This document shows, piece by piece, positions 40,124 through 40,260 of a DNA stretch of 40,260 bases. The stretch covers positions 1 through 40,260 of the forward strand of contig JAUCBJ010007546.1 of assembly GCA_032718475.1 (NCBI GenBank), in the 5' to 3' direction. A model generated the notes under the pieces. The model searched no databases, had not been told where the DNA came from, and saw nothing but the letters and a program-made list of their open reading frames with translations. Origin of the DNA: Nemertoderma westbladi (taxonomy: Eukaryota; Xenacoelomorpha; Nemertodermatida; Nemertodermatidae). Numbering within the stretch: position 1 is the first letter of the stretch; the number at the start of each line of letters is the position of its first letter. The position numbers were made by a program, and so were the translations under genes.

Positions 40124-40260
40124 TTAAATATTCTTCCCATTGCGTACACGTTCTTTAAGTTTGCCAATATTTTTATCAATTGCTAGATAAATATTACTAT
40201 TCGGGTGGACCTTTTGGAGTTCGTGAGAACAAAATGAGCCATTTATTATAGCTCCAGCGC
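40124..40260 (-). CDS. Possible C-terminal end of an ORF entering from the right edge
   Basis: On the minus strand a frame is open from the window edge to TAA at 40124-40126, giving about 44 residues with ordinary composition (NGSFCSHELQKVHPNSNIYL, then KLKERVRNGKNI). Its length is too short to be sure. If real, it is the next gene upstream of penton-like 1 in the viral cluster. I do not recognise it. Confidence 0.25.
   Translation of the reverse strand, partial: AGAIINGSFCSHELQKVHPNSNIYLAIDKNIGKLKERVRNGKNI

Larger units (their letters stand above)
27650..40260 (-). mobile_element. Polinton/Maverick (adintovirus-like) virion-gene region, endogenous
   Basis: Six consecutive minus-strand genes form a morphogenesis module: penton-like 1, penton-like 2, basic core-like protein, double-jelly-roll capsid, adenain-like protease, DxQ/Cys-His protein. 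Spacing from penton-like 2 onward is minus 1 to +31 nt, and penton-like 1 overlaps penton-like 2 by 8 nt. AATAAA signals follow the last gene at 27666-27680 on the minus strand. The module is split by a BEL/Pao element. DNA polymerase B, integrase and packaging ATPase are not in the window and may lie beyond the right edge or be lost. No terminal inverted repeats were identified, so the element's ends are unknown. Confidence 0.8.

Overview
The window reads as nuclear DNA of a marine-type invertebrate animal. Supporting signs are AT-rich spacers, intron-flanked ShK-domain exons, BEL/Pao LTR retrotransposons, CR1/L2-like non-LTR retrotransposons and a Polinton/Maverick-type (adenovirus-like) virus. 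I cannot name the species. No rRNA, tRNA, CRISPR array or bacterial gene was seen. Host coding sequence is sparse and most of the window is mobile DNA.

Layout. (1) 1-6965 is a large palindrome-like unit: two diverged inverted arms (about 1-855 and 6150-6965) surround a minus-strand Gag-like gene (822-3983) broken by one in-frame TGA, plus tandem duplications. (2) 7198-12215 holds an ORF1p fragment and then a nearly complete APE/RT non-LTR retrotransposon whose ORF2 starts with a hydrophobic segment and a 2A-like GDVQFNPGP motif. (3) 12876-13666 is the 5' end (LTR plus gag) of a minus-strand BEL/Pao element. (4) 14269-18026 has three 120-bp, phase 1-1 ShK exons and a six-unit minisatellite, with a segmental duplication around exons 1 and 3. 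(5) 18332-21165 is an internally deleted BEL/Pao element of the same LTR family (gag, zinc knuckle, protease, then directly the end of integrase and the 3' LTR). (6) 21556-22464 is a proline-rich GAYP-repeat ORF of unknown function. (7) 23280-25213 is a second, frameshifted and 3'-truncated non-LTR element. (8) 26301-26702 is a small orphan ORF with a TATA box and polyA signals.

(9) 27650-40260 is a minus-strand cluster of Polinton/adintovirus-like virion genes. In transcription order these are penton-like 1, penton-like 2, a basic core-like protein, a double-jelly-roll major capsid (F54H12.2-type), an adenain-like protease and a DxQ/Cys-His protein. The genes abut or overlap by a few bases. 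Protease, core-like and DxQ genes are intact; capsid and penton-like genes carry stops or frameshifts. No DNA polymerase B, integrase or packaging ATPase lies inside the window.

(10) An apparently intact BEL/Pao retrotransposon (32195-39271; 275/278-bp LTRs, initiator tRNA-Met-type primer site, single 1875-codon Gag-Pol) sits inside penton-like gene 1. It is bounded exactly by two 404-bp direct copies of that gene differing at 4 positions, far longer than an ordinary target-site duplication. This nested, probably recombinant structure and the tandem penton-like paralogues are the most notable content.
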